The position numbers were made by a program, and so were the translations under genes. The notes under the pieces are model-generated. The model was not told the origin of the DNA. It ran no database searches and saw nothing but the letters and a program-made list of their open reading frames with translations. Below, one piece after another: positions 19,293 through 27,752 of a stretch of 64,000 nt of DNA (the first letter of the stretch is position 1; every line of letters starts with the position of its first letter). Origin of the DNA: Planctomycetota bacterium (GTDB taxonomy: Bacteria; Planctomycetota; Planctomycetia; Isosphaerales; Isosphaeraceae); NCBI GenBank assembly GCA_021791715.1, contig JAJYWB010000014.1, forward strand, positions 1 to 64,000, in the 5' to 3' direction.

Positions 19293-19682
19293 ATGTTCGA
19301 ATCAATAGACGGAAACCGAATCGCCTTTCGGCGTCGTCTTTCAAAGATTAAACTCATCCTCGGTTCCTCGGCGGCTTGTTTCAAAGGGAGTTCTCGGCGG
19401 ATCGATCGCGTGATTCGCTCCGAGGTCGTCGCGACGCGATTCGATCACGACGGGGTTTTCGTCGAGTTCATCGTCGCGCTTGATCACAAAATTAATCCCG
19501 TCGGCCGCTCCCGGGCGGCGAAGGTTGAGCGGATTCTCAAACCGCTCTTCGATAATTTTAATAAATATATGAAAATAGCGGCAAAAGGCGTGAAGCGACC
19601 CGAGTTCAAGGCGAGGTCTCGGCGGGGTTCGAGCCGCGGCGAATCGTACGGGCCCATCGGAACGCTCTTCAATCGAAGCTAG
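19293..19682 (+). CDS. Hypothetical protein
   Basis: A 129-residue frame starting at ATG 19293 and converging on the reductase gene, whose stop overlaps its own by a few bases. Codon use resembles the real genes (many C/G third positions), while the first third of the longer open frame (19230-19292) is AT-rich and probably untranslated. The central part (VFVEFIVALDH) has ordinary protein composition and the C-terminus is basic and Gly/Ser-rich. No family recognised. Confidence 0.4.
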   Translation: MFESIDGNRIAFRRRLSKIKLILGSSAACFKGSSRRIDRVIRSEVVATRFDHDGVFVEFIVALDHKINPVGRSRAAKVERILKPLFDNFNKYMKIAAKGVKRPEFKARSRRGSSRGESYGPIGTLFNRS

Positions 19683-20590
19683 CCCGCGGATTTTCGAGGG
19701 TCGGCGTAATCGGAACGTCGATCGAGACGCGCGACGAAATCGGCGATCGATTGATCGAGAGGTCGCATCGCGGCGGGGATCAGCGAATCGAGCCGAGGGG
19801 TGAGAAGCCCTCCTTGGAGCGGCCTGGGGGCGCCCTGGGCGAGTTCGGCGGTCGGTTTGGCGGAGATCGCGGAAGGATCGAGGTCGAATCCCAATGCGAT
19901 CGCGCGAGCGAACGTTAGCCGGTCGATCGTTTCGGGTCCGACGACGTGAATTAGCCCCGAAACGCGACGCTCGGCGAGTTCGACCGCAACCCGCGCCACG
20001 TCGGGCCCGTAACTCGGGCTCGAAACCTGATCCGAGGGAACGATCATCGGCTTTCCGGCCTTAAGCGCGCGGACGAGCTGATACGCGAAATTCTTCCCCT
20101 GGCGTTCGGGACCGAAAACCCAGGCGGTACGGATCGTCAATTGAAGCTCGCCGAGTTCGCGTTCCAAATCGAGCTCGGCCTGACGTTTCGCTTGCCCATA
20201 GACCGAAAGCGGGTTCGGCGGATCAAGCTCCGTGTAAGGACCTGAAAGACCGTCGAAAACGTAATCGGTTGAAAAGTTAATGAATCGACCGCCATAAGAA
20301 GCGACTGCGCGGGCGATGTTGAGCGGTTGGGTGTGGTTGGCGAAGAACGCCTTGTCGCGATCGCGTTCGCAACCGTCGACCCAGGTGAAACCCGCGGGGT
20401 AGAAGACGACGTCGGGGCGGCTTGCTCGAATCCAGGACGCCGAGCTTTCAAGGTCGGCGGCGTCGAGATGAATGAGGCCGGGATAAGCGACGGTCGCGTA
20501 AGTACCCGAAGCTTCGGCGCCTCGTTCGCGGAGCGAATCGAGGAGCGAGCCGCCGATTTGTCCCGACCCGCCGATCACGACGGCGCGCAT
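19679..20590 (-). CDS. dTDP-4-dehydrorhamnose reductase-like protein (RmlD family)
   Basis: About 303 residues. The NAD(P) motif GGSGQIGG, FSTDYVFDG and VYGQAKRQAE (catalytic Tyr and Lys) match the RmlD/NAD-dependent reductase family. Canonical RmlD reduces dTDP-4-keto-L-rhamnose to dTDP-L-rhamnose, but no other rml gene is near, so the substrate is uncertain. The start is set at 20590 (MRAVVIGGSG), with AAGGGG about 11 bases upstream; only one base separates it from the upstream ppa stop, so the two genes are almost certainly co-transcribed. Confidence 0.8.
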   Translation of the reverse strand: MRAVVIGGSGQIGGSLLDSLRERGAEASGTYATVAYPGLIHLDAADLESSASWIRASRPDVVFYPAGFTWVDGCERDRDKAFFANHTQPLNIARAVASYGGRFINFSTDYVFDGLSGPYTELDPPNPLSVYGQAKRQAELDLERELGELQLTIRTAWVFGPERQGKNFAYQLVRALKAGKPMIVPSDQVSSPSYGPDVARVAVELAERRVSGLIHVVGPETIDRLTFARAIALGFDLDPSAISAKPTAELAQGAPRPLQGGLLTPRLDSLIPAAMRPLDQSIADFVARLDRRSDYADPRKSAG

Positions 20591-20591
20591 C

Positions 20592-21134
20592 TTAATGGAA
20601 CCCCTTGCGACGTTCACGGCTGTAGCGTTGGAGCGCGTCTTCGATGATGGGGAAGGCGTTTGAAGCCGGCTGAATTTCGTCGACCTCGACCGATTTCCCT
20701 TCGAGATATTTGTAATCCTGGAAAAAGCGACGGAGCATCATCAATCGATGCGGGGGAAGGTCGGTCGGTTCGTGGCAGCCGTTGAACTCGGGGTCGTCGA
20801 CGGCGACGGCGAGGATCTTATGATCGCGCTTGCCGGTATCCATCATCGTCATCACGCCGATGGCGCGGGCCGTGACGAGCGTAAGGGGGTAGAGCGATTC
20901 TTGGCAAAGCACCAAGACGTCGAGCGGGTCTTCGTCCTCGGCGTAAGTTTGGGGGATGAAGCCGTAATTCGCGGGATAAAAGACCGCCGAATAGAGCATC
21001 CGATCCATGCGCAGCATGCCAGTTTTCTTGTCGAGTTCGTATTTGACGCTCGACCCCATCGGAATCTCCACGATCGTGTTGAACTCGGTGGGGATGTGCT
21101 CTCCGGGGGTGACGTCGTGCCAGGGGTGTATCAT
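20592..21134 (-). CDS. ppa: Inorganic pyrophosphatase, family I
   Basis: About 180 residues. It hydrolyses pyrophosphate to two phosphates in the cytoplasm and pulls forward biosynthetic reactions. The family I signature DEDPLD (67-72) is intact, and NYGFIPQTY and the Mg2+-binding carboxylates are as expected; length is normal for the bacterial enzyme. The start at MIHPWHDV (21134) is typical of the family; a longer frame upstream has no similarity. It forms a unit with the downstream reductase gene. Confidence 0.93.
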   Translation of the reverse strand: MIHPWHDVTPGEHIPTEFNTIVEIPMGSSVKYELDKKTGMLRMDRMLYSAVFYPANYGFIPQTYAEDEDPLDVLVLCQESLYPLTLVTARAIGVMTMMDTGKRDHKILAVAVDDPEFNGCHEPTDLPPHRLMMLRRFFQDYKYLEGKSVEVDEIQPASNAFPIIEDALQRYSRERRKGFH

Positions 21135-21334
21135 GGAATCTCGCTTGGAAGACGCTCGGATCGGGTTTCGTAGGAAGCGAACGCGCGTGAGCCGATCGCG
21201 ACGCACGGCATGGTAGAAAACCGAGCGGGTCGGGTCAATGGCGCGTGTTGGGAACGACGATCGACCCGGAGCCGCGCGGAGCCGCGAATCACGCGGTTCC
21301 GCGCTCGAATGCGAAAGTTTTCATGGCTTTCGGA

Positions 21335-21811
21335 TCAATTCGACGTCGCGACGAGGTCGTCGATTAGTCGTTCGACGACTTCGCGCGTGAGGTTGCAGGG
21401 GACCTGGACGCGTGATTTGGCGGTGTCGTCATAGGCGAACCGGCAAAGTTTCAGCGATCCGGCGCGATCCAGTCGGAGTTCGTAATAGCCGCGGCGGCCG
21501 TCGCGGGTGGTGGGGGTTTGACTTCGCAGTTCGACTTCGCCGCCAAGCGTATCGACCTCGATCACGGCGAGCGGTTCGAGCAGGTAAGTCACTTTGGATT
21601 TGATGCGGTCGCCCCACGCGGCGAGGGTTCGCGGATCGGCGTCGCGGAGGCGATCGCAGCGAAAGACGAGCGAATCGAAGGCGATACCGACGCCGTCGGC
21701 GGTGCGGATCGCGAGCGTGACGCTCCCGCCGTCGTGCTCGGCGGCGATTTCGTAAGGGGCGTCGGAGCGAGACGAATCAACCGCGGCGACGATCTTTTGA
21801 CTCAGATTCAT
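21335..21811 (-). CDS. Conserved hypothetical protein downstream of SpoVR
   Basis: A 158-residue protein starting at ATG 21811, with GGGAGG about nine bases upstream. The start overlaps the 3' end of the SpoVR gene by 35 bases in another frame, which suggests translational coupling. It is predicted soluble, with mixed beta/alpha character and a hydrophilic C-terminus; no catalytic motif was recognised. Position in the DUF444-spoVR operon suggests a partner function, but none is known. Confidence 0.75.
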   Translation of the reverse strand: MNLSQKIVAAVDSSRSDAPYEIAAEHDGGSVTLAIRTADGVGIAFDSLVFRCDRLRDADPRTLAAWGDRIKSKVTYLLEPLAVIEVDTLGGEVELRSQTPTTRDGRRGYYELRLDRAGSLKLCRFAYDDTAKSRVQVPCNLTREVVERLIDDLVATSN

Positions 21812-23333
21812 GTGAGGATCCTCCCAAGGGACGGATCGAGTGGTCCGATCCGTCGAACGATAAACGAGTGGGCCGCCCGTCGACGACCGTTTCCAGGTGC
21901 GTCGGTCGCGTCCAAAGGCGGTGCAGGTGACGAAGCGTGTCCTGCGCATGGTCGAGCTTGAGATCGACCCCGAAGTGATCGTGGTGCAAGTACAACTCGC
22001 CACGATTGCTGTAATTGCCGTCCTTGACGCGGATGATCGGTTGACCGAAGTTCGTGAGATTAAAAAGCAACCGATCCTTGATCTTTTTAAACTCACGGCT
22101 TTCAATCTCGTACATATCATTTTGATCGTTATATTTAAAACTAAAAAGGTTGTACCTGCGGCAAAAATCGGGAGTTAGGAAGGTGTCGATGAAGGTGACG
22201 TCGTTGTGGACGCGGCGAACCTCGAAGATTTTTTGGCGACCGAGGCCGAGCTGTTTGTCCCAGTTCATCCGCGTTTGATAATCGTCGCATTCGTCGTATT
22301 CGGCGCCGAAGCGGCCTTTGTTCCAGCGATCCTCGATATCTCGGAGGAGTTCGATGCCGAGTTTGTACGGGTTGAGCCTGCCGGGAGAGGTCGCCATCGT
22401 TCCCGAGTGATGATCGGCGTAATCGACGAGTTCGGAGGGATGGAGGGTGCGGGTCGTCATGATCGTCGAATGCCAGAACGACGCCCAACCCTCGTTCATG
22501 ATTTTGGTTTGACCCTGGGGGACGAAATAATAAGCCTCCTCGCGAACGATCGAAAGGACGTCGACCTGCCACGGTTTGAGCGGGGCGTGTTCGAGTAAAA
22601 ACAAAAGCACGTCTCGCTCGGGCTGTTCGGGAAAACGCCTCGATTTTTGCTTTTCGGATTCGATCTTTTTGGCCTGTTCCTTGAGATACGATGGAGGGTT
22701 AATAAACGAATCCATATACTCTTTGGATTGGAACTTCGTCGGGGTCGATTCGTCTTCGTTTTCTTTTTCGGAGTCGAAATCGTAACGGCTGATTGAATCG
22801 CGTCGTTTGATTTGGGTCGAGTGGATATCGATAAGGTTTTCGAGGGTGAGGCAACTATCGATGAAGTTTTCGACGGTCTCCTCGCCGAAACGTTCCATGT
22901 ACGAACGGATCCGATTGCCGTGGTTGGCGACCTCGTCCATCATTTTACGATTCGTGTGCGCGAACCAAACGTTGTTTTTGAAAAAGTCGTTATGTCCATA
23001 AACATGAGCCATAACGAGTTTTTGATCGACCAATTGGTTGCAGCGGAGGAGGTAGGCGTAACACGGGTCGTTGTTGATGACCATCTCGTAAATTTTTTGG
23101 AGGCCGTAGCGGTATCCTTTGGAGAGTTGTTCGTACTCCATGCCGAACCGCCAGTGGGGGTAGCGGGTGGGGAACCCGCCGAGCGCGGCGATCTCTGAAA
23201 GTTCGTCGTAATCGAGAACCTCGAAGATCGTGTCGTAAAAATCGAGGCCGAATTCGCGCGCGTGGCCTTCGATCTCTCCCTGGAGTTCTCTCAGGTCGGC
23301 GGGCAAGTCGTGTTCGTTGAGGGTTCGACCCAT
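21777..23333 (-). CDS. spoVR: SpoVR family protein
   Basis: About 518 residues. SpoVR proteins are conserved cytoplasmic proteins, first described in Bacillus cortex formation and widespread in non-sporulating bacteria, where they are encoded beside yeaH (DUF444) and usually prkA. Family landmarks: [20 protein letters not shown] near residue 65, [30 protein letters not shown] and the DLKLDHA region near the C-terminus. The start was put at ATG 23333; an in-frame GTG four codons upstream lies inside the AGAGG ribosome site. The biochemical role is not settled; a stress or starvation response is the common view. Confidence 0.93.
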   Translation of the reverse strand: MGRTLNEHDLPADLRELQGEIEGHAREFGLDFYDTIFEVLDYDELSEIAALGGFPTRYPHWRFGMEYEQLSKGYRYGLQKIYEMVINNDPCYAYLLRCNQLVDQKLVMAHVYGHNDFFKNNVWFAHTNRKMMDEVANHGNRIRSYMERFGEETVENFIDSCLTLENLIDIHSTQIKRRDSISRYDFDSEKENEDESTPTKFQSKEYMDSFINPPSYLKEQAKKIESEKQKSRRFPEQPERDVLLFLLEHAPLKPWQVDVLSIVREEAYYFVPQGQTKIMNEGWASFWHSTIMTTRTLHPSELVDYADHHSGTMATSPGRLNPYKLGIELLRDIEDRWNKGRFGAEYDECDDYQTRMNWDKQLGLGRQKIFEVRRVHNDVTFIDTFLTPDFCRRYNLFSFKYNDQNDMYEIESREFKKIKDRLLFNLTNFGQPIIRVKDGNYSNRGELYLHHDHFGVDLKLDHAQDTLRHLHRLWTRPTHLETVVDGRPTRLSFDGSDHSIRPLGGSSHESESKDRRRG

Positions 23334-23405
23334 GATAGCGTTCACCTCTGGAAATCACGCGAATCTCGATATCGAGAGTTCGAGGGCGATCCCGGCGGGA
23401 TCGGG

Positions 23406-24509
23406 TTAGCGTCCTTTGCCGAGGAATTCTTTGATCGAATCGTAAATGCCTTCTTTGTTGCGGATCTCGGAGAGGGCGAGGTTGTCGACGTCGTCGAAGG
23501 CTTCTTCGAGTTCGCGATAAAACTCGCCCGATCCGTACGGGCTTTCAACCTGGCCGTAGCCGAAGAGGTTGCATTTGGGGAGGAGCAGCTCGCCGAGGAT
23601 CGACACGCAGTAACGGTTGTCTTCGCCCCAATTGTCGCCGTCGGAGAAGTGTAAGACGTAAACGTTCCAATCGGCGATCGGGTGTTCGGCGTCGATAATT
23701 TTGTTGGCCAGAGTGTAAGCCGAGCTGATCCTCGTGCCGCCGCTTTCCCTGGTGTGATAGAACGTATGTTGATCGACCTCGCGAGCGACGGCGTCGTGAA
23801 TGATATAACGGGTGGTGACTCCGTCGTATTGGCTTTTGAGCCAGGTGTCGATCCAAAAGGCTTCGATGCGGACGATTTCTTTTTGGTCGTCGGTCATCGA
23901 ACCCGAAACGTCCATGAGGTAAAAAATCACCGCGTTCGATCGAGGCAACGGAGTCGCGTTCCAGGACCGGTAGAGTTTGTCTTCTCGATAGGGGATGACG
24001 ACGGGGTCGACCGGGTCGTAGGAACTCGACGCGATCTGTCGCTTGAGCGCCTTTTTGTATGTTCGCTTGAAATGGCGAAGGCTTTCGGGGCCGGTCTGGC
24101 GGATTCCGGTGTAGCGATCTTTTTCCTCGATAATGTTCGCCTTGCCTTTGGGTTCGACACGAGGCAGAGCGAGTTCCTCACCCAAAATTTGGGCGAGTTC
24201 CTCGAGAGTGAGTTCGACTTCAAGGATATGCCGGCCAGCCTGATCTCCGGCGCCTCCAGCTCCTTCAAGGTCGCCGCCGCGGCCGATCGGAGTGCCGGCG
24301 TCGCCGGGGCCCTGGCCCACTCCGCCGGCGTTTTTCGAGCCGTAACGGAATTCGGGGAGTTCGATTTGCGGCATCGGTATCGAGACGTACTCTCCTCCCG
24401 TCTTGCCGATCATCTCGCCGTGCGTGATGTACTTACGCAGGTCGGATTTGATCTTGCCGCGGACGATTTTTTTGAATCGGTTGACGTCTCGTTCGATTTT
24501 TCTCACCAC
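23406..24509 (-). CDS. DUF444 family protein (YeaH-like)
   Basis: A 367-residue protein with a VWA-like C-terminal half: [15 protein letters not shown] gives a MIDAS-type DVSGS site, and [18 protein letters not shown] follows, both highly typical of DUF444. The N-terminus is basic and the middle is Gly-rich. In many bacteria it is co-transcribed with prkA and spoVR; here it is followed 73 bp later by SpoVR, but no prkA gene is found upstream. GTG at 24509 is the likely start, with GAGGG nine bases before. It leads the three-gene operon. Confidence 0.92.
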   Translation of the reverse strand: MVRKIERDVNRFKKIVRGKIKSDLRKYITHGEMIGKTGGEYVSIPMPQIELPEFRYGSKNAGGVGQGPGDAGTPIGRGGDLEGAGGAGDQAGRHILEVELTLEELAQILGEELALPRVEPKGKANIIEEKDRYTGIRQTGPESLRHFKRTYKKALKRQIASSSYDPVDPVVIPYREDKLYRSWNATPLPRSNAVIFYLMDVSGSMTDDQKEIVRIEAFWIDTWLKSQYDGVTTRYIIHDAVAREVDQHTFYHTRESGGTRISSAYTLANKIIDAEHPIADWNVYVLHFSDGDNWGEDNRYCVSILGELLLPKCNLFGYGQVESPYGSGEFYRELEEAFDDVDNLALSEIRNKEGIYDSIKEFLGKGR

Positions 24510-25308
24510 GGCTTAGGTCCCTCGCCGGGGGGACGAAGAAAATCGTCGTCCCGTCGGTTGCTCGGGAGATCGCCCAATGTCGCGACGCGCCGTGCCCGCG
24601 ACTTGGGCGGTCGTCCCCGTCGACAAATCAAAGATCAGTGTAAGATTAGAACGCGTCGGCGTTCCGAAAAGGCGGGCGGCGCGAGTCGGTCGGTCCTGGT
24701 TCACGATCGTTCGGACCGATGGAAGCGTATCGTACGGACCCGCATGATACTCCAAGGCAAATTGTATTCCGAACCCGCTCGGCTGTCCAAGCCAATCGCT
24801 CCGATTCGGCCCGGTTGTTCCAATCGCGTAAGATCGGCGGGGGGCGTCGGCGAAGCGAACGATACAAGCGAAAGGCTGCGACGCGACAAAACCTCCCACC
24901 ATCTCATACGAAAAAACGGCGCCGTTAGATCGATCGCTTCTTATCGATTTTGATCGTCTTGGAGCGGGAGAAGCGCGAACCGACTTTCGGATCGTCGGAT
25001 CGAAACGCTCGCCTTCTCGGTTCCAGCCGAGCGCTCACGGTCGAGCCCAAGATCAACGAAACGACGGTTTTGGATCAAGAACGCCGAACGTCGCGCGATC
25101 GAAAGATTCTTACAAACACATTATCTTTATAAATAAGGGATCGTTCAATCACGCTTGCGCCTTTCGGAAAAAACGAGAAAAAAGCGTTGCCTTGGGTCGA
25201 CGATCGAGCGCATAGTGAGGGGGTGATCAATTCCGTCGGTTTCCCAAGATCGCGGTCCACCGGGGCTTTTTCTTATCCGGCCGATCGGACCGTGCGGGAG
25301 GTTACGCG
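24510..25308. other. Intergenic region, no gene seen
   Basis: About 800 bp between the DUF444 operon (leaving to the left) and the CBS gene (leaving to the right); both promoters should be here. In many genomes prkA would sit in this spot. Frames over 60 codons occur but have Arg/Pro/Ser-rich, chance-like composition; none was accepted. No repeat or clear hairpin with a T-run was found. Confidence 0.55.
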
Positions 25309-25746
25309 ATGCAAATCAAAGACGTGCTCCTGAACAAGACGCGGGCGCTTCATACGATTCGCCCCGATCACCGAGTCGCCGACGCGATCGAGCGTCTTTC
25401 GCAACACAACATCGGTTCGCTTCCCGTTCTGGAACGGAACGGCGAACTCGTGGGGATCTTTTCGGAGCGGGATGTATTGATCGGCGTTCATGATCATGGG
25501 GTCGCATTTCGAGAGATGAAAGTCGGCGATGTGATGACCCCCGACCCGGTCACCTGCGACGTTTACGACGACGTCCATCGCGCCATGGGAAAGATGACCG
25601 AACACAGGATCGGCCAACTCCCCGTGCTCGATGAAGATCGGCGAGTCGTCGGAGTCGTCTCCGTGGGCGATCTGATCAAGCTGCTTTACGAACGCGTCGA
25701 GGCCGAGAATAAACACCTTCTTAATTATTTGTATGGACCGGGTTAA
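25309..25746 (+). CDS. CBS-domain protein
   Basis: A 145-residue protein made of two consecutive CBS repeats: residues about 9-65 (IGSLPVLERNGELVGIFSERD) and about 73-132 (IGQLPVLDEDRRVVGVVSVGD). A pair of CBS motifs forms a Bateman module that binds adenine nucleotides. Such stand-alone proteins usually regulate other proteins by energy-state sensing; the partner is unknown. GGGAGG lies before the ATG. It is transcribed alone, opposite the neighbouring corC-type operon. Confidence 0.9.
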   Translation: MQIKDVLLNKTRALHTIRPDHRVADAIERLSQHNIGSLPVLERNGELVGIFSERDVLIGVHDHGVAFREMKVGDVMTPDPVTCDVYDDVHRAMGKMTEHRIGQLPVLDEDRRVVGVVSVGDLIKLLYERVEAENKHLLNYLYGPG

Positions 25747-25905
25747 CCGGTTCCCCCCCTCCGTCCTCGAACGGCTTACGAACATCGCGGGGCGTGCGGC
25801 GATCAAAAAAGCGCCCGAACGACGCGACCCGAGCCGTTCGAGAACGGATATGCTCGGCACGCGTCGTCGGTAAATCATCAGCTTCGATCGCCAAGTTCGC
25901 GGTCG

Positions 25906-27207
25906 CTACGATTTCGATTCGTGACCGATTTCTGCCTTTTCGGGCTCGAGGTTGATCTCGAGCTTACGGATCGAATGTTCTTCAACCTCTCGGATGATGA
26001 ATTCAACGCCGTCTTTACGGAACGATTCGCCGGGTTCGGGAACGCGGCCGATCTCTTGGAAAGCGAGCCCGCCGACGGTTTGGTAATCTTCATCGGTGGG
26101 AAGATCGAGTCCGAGGCGGTCGTTAAGTTCCTCGATCGGCAGCGCCGCGTCGACTTCAAATCGGCAAGGCCCTGTCGGTATAAGGGGATCTTCGGGGGTG
26201 GGGACGTCGTGCTCGTCGTCGATCGGACCGACGATCTCTTCGATCAAGTCTTCGAGCGTGATCAATCCCGCGACCGCCCCGTATTCATCAAGAACGACGG
26301 CTATGTGCATCCGTTTAGATCGGAATTCCTCGAGCAAATCGTTGGCGTTTTTGGTCTCGGGAACGAAGAACGGAGTGCGAGCGAGCTTACGCGGCTGGAT
26401 TTTGGAAGCGTCGGCGGCGGAGGTCGTCATTGCGAAGAGGTCTTTGAGATAAAGAACCCCGACGATATCGTCGCGATGTTCGCCGAAAAGCGGGATTCTG
26501 CTCCGACCCGATTCGCGGAAAACGCGGGCCGCTTCGGCGGCCGAGACCGATTCGGGAAGGCTCACGACCGATGAGAGCGGAGTCATCACCTCGGAAACGT
26601 CGCGTCTGGCGAGTTCGACGCTTCGCTCGAGCAATTCTCGCGTCGATTCCGGGAGATCGGCGTCGAGATCGACGGCCTCCTCGTCGGCGGAGTGGATTTC
26701 GACCTCGACGCTCGCGGGACGACCGATCGCGCTCGGCCCCCTGCCGAAACGAATCAAGAGCGCCTCGAGGTTTCGAGCGAGAAAGGTGACGGGGGTTGAA
26801 ACGGCACGAATCGCCGAGGCGACGGGCCAGTATTTGGCGAGCAAACGTTCGGCGTAAACGCGGCCGACGATCAGCGCGGCGAGATGGCCGAGCCCCGCGA
26901 TCACGATCGCCAACGCGGTTTTGATTTCAAGATCGCTATTAAGAACGACGGGCGCCAAACTGACGACGATGATCGCGACCAGAAGCAAGCCCGTGAGAAC
27001 GGCGACGATCTCGGCGCTCCGCTCGGTGCGGTCGTCTTGATGAGCGATCAGATCGGCGCGCGACGACACGCCGAGCTCGTCGCAAACCTCTTCGAGCCGC
27101 CTTCGTGAATACGTGCGGAGCGCCTTGGCGATCGCGACCGCGATCCAATGCGCGATCAAGATCGGCGCACACGCGATCAACGCCAAGCCCAAATTCAAGC
27201 CCCCCAA
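25906..27207 (-). CDS. CNNM/CorC-family transporter-like protein (DUF21-CBS)
   Basis: A 433-residue protein of the HlyC/CorC family: N-terminal membrane helices (about residues 5-30, 65-90, 97-120), a CBS pair (about 205-330, with VSEVMTPLSSVVSLPES and the LDEYGAVAGLITLEDLIEEIVG motif) and the C-terminal CorC-associated domain (about 345-425). Family members act in Mg2+/Co2+ efflux or resistance; direct transport has been debated. TTG at 27207 is the apparent start, with AGGAG eight bases upstream. It overlaps the end of ybeY by 13 bases and closes the phoH-pgpH-ybeY-corC order seen in many bacteria. Confidence 0.9.
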   Translation of the reverse strand: MGGLNLGLALIACAPILIAHWIAVAIAKALRTYSRRRLEEVCDELGVSSRADLIAHQDDRTERSAEIVAVLTGLLLVAIIVVSLAPVVLNSDLEIKTALAIVIAGLGHLAALIVGRVYAERLLAKYWPVASAIRAVSTPVTFLARNLEALLIRFGRGPSAIGRPASVEVEIHSADEEAVDLDADLPESTRELLERSVELARRDVSEVMTPLSSVVSLPESVSAAEAARVFRESGRSRIPLFGEHRDDIVGVLYLKDLFAMTTSAADASKIQPRKLARTPFFVPETKNANDLLEEFRSKRMHIAVVLDEYGAVAGLITLEDLIEEIVGPIDDEHDVPTPEDPLIPTGPCRFEVDAALPIEELNDRLGLDLPTDEDYQTVGGLAFQEIGRVPEPGESFRKDGVEFIIREVEEHSIRKLEINLEPEKAEIGHESKS

Positions 27208-27752
27208 GACGATCGCTCCTCGTCGGTCGCGATTTCGACCGCGGACGCGACGGCCGGGTCGAGATCGCTTCGATCGTTTAAGAGCTCGCGCTCGCGGAGT
27301 CTCATCCGCGCGACGTCCTCTTCGTTACGGTCGTCGTAGCCGAGCAGATGCAACAAACCGTGGACGAGATAAAGTTCCAGTTCGCGGTCGGGGTCGACGT
27401 TTTCCTCAACCGCCCACGAAACCGCGGTTTGCGTCGAGATCACGATCTCCCCCTCGAGCGATTCGGCGCCGGGATCGGAGATCGGAAACGTGACGACGTC
27501 GGTCGCCCAATCATGTCCAAGTTGCTTTTTGTTGATTTCACGGATCGCCGAGTCGTCGACGAAAACGATCGAGATCGACCCCCGATCGACCCCCAGCGCC
27601 GCGAGCGCACGCCTCGTCCGCTCGACCCAAACGCCGCGATCGATCCGCACTTGCGATTGAAGGTCGCCGATCTCCACGGTGATTCCGTCGTGCTCGTTCG
27701 TCAAGAGTTCCCGCCCCCAATGCGTAAAGTCGCGATCGATCGCGCAAATCAA
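27195..27752 (-). CDS. ybeY: rRNA maturation RNase YbeY
   Basis: A 185-residue endoribonuclease that helps process 16S rRNA and remove defective ribosomes. The Zn2+-binding motif reads HGLLHLLGYDD (His131, His135, Asp141): the third ligand, normally His, is Asp here. GHDWATDVVTFP, another family landmark, precedes it. Its TTG start overlaps the pgpH stop (TTGA), implying coupled translation; the N-terminal ~25 residues are variable and an internal start is possible. It overlaps corC by 13 bases. Confidence 0.92.
   Translation of the reverse strand: MICAIDRDFTHWGRELLTNEHDGITVEIGDLQSQVRIDRGVWVERTRRALAALGVDRGSISIVFVDDSAIREINKKQLGHDWATDVVTFPISDPGAESLEGEIVISTQTAVSWAVEENVDPDRELELYLVHGLLHLLGYDDRNEEDVARMRLRERELLNDRSDLDPAVASAVEIATDEERSSWGA

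Noticed and set aside
21812-22120. N-terminal extension of the small gene downstream of SpoVR
   Set aside because: The upstream part of the open frame is a Thr/Ser/Arg-rich shadow of SpoVR; the ribosome site at the ATG 21811 fixes the start.
24513-24902. Minus-strand frame of 129 codons upstream of DUF444
   Set aside because: No family, no ribosome site and chance-like composition; not supported as a gene or as a prkA remnant.
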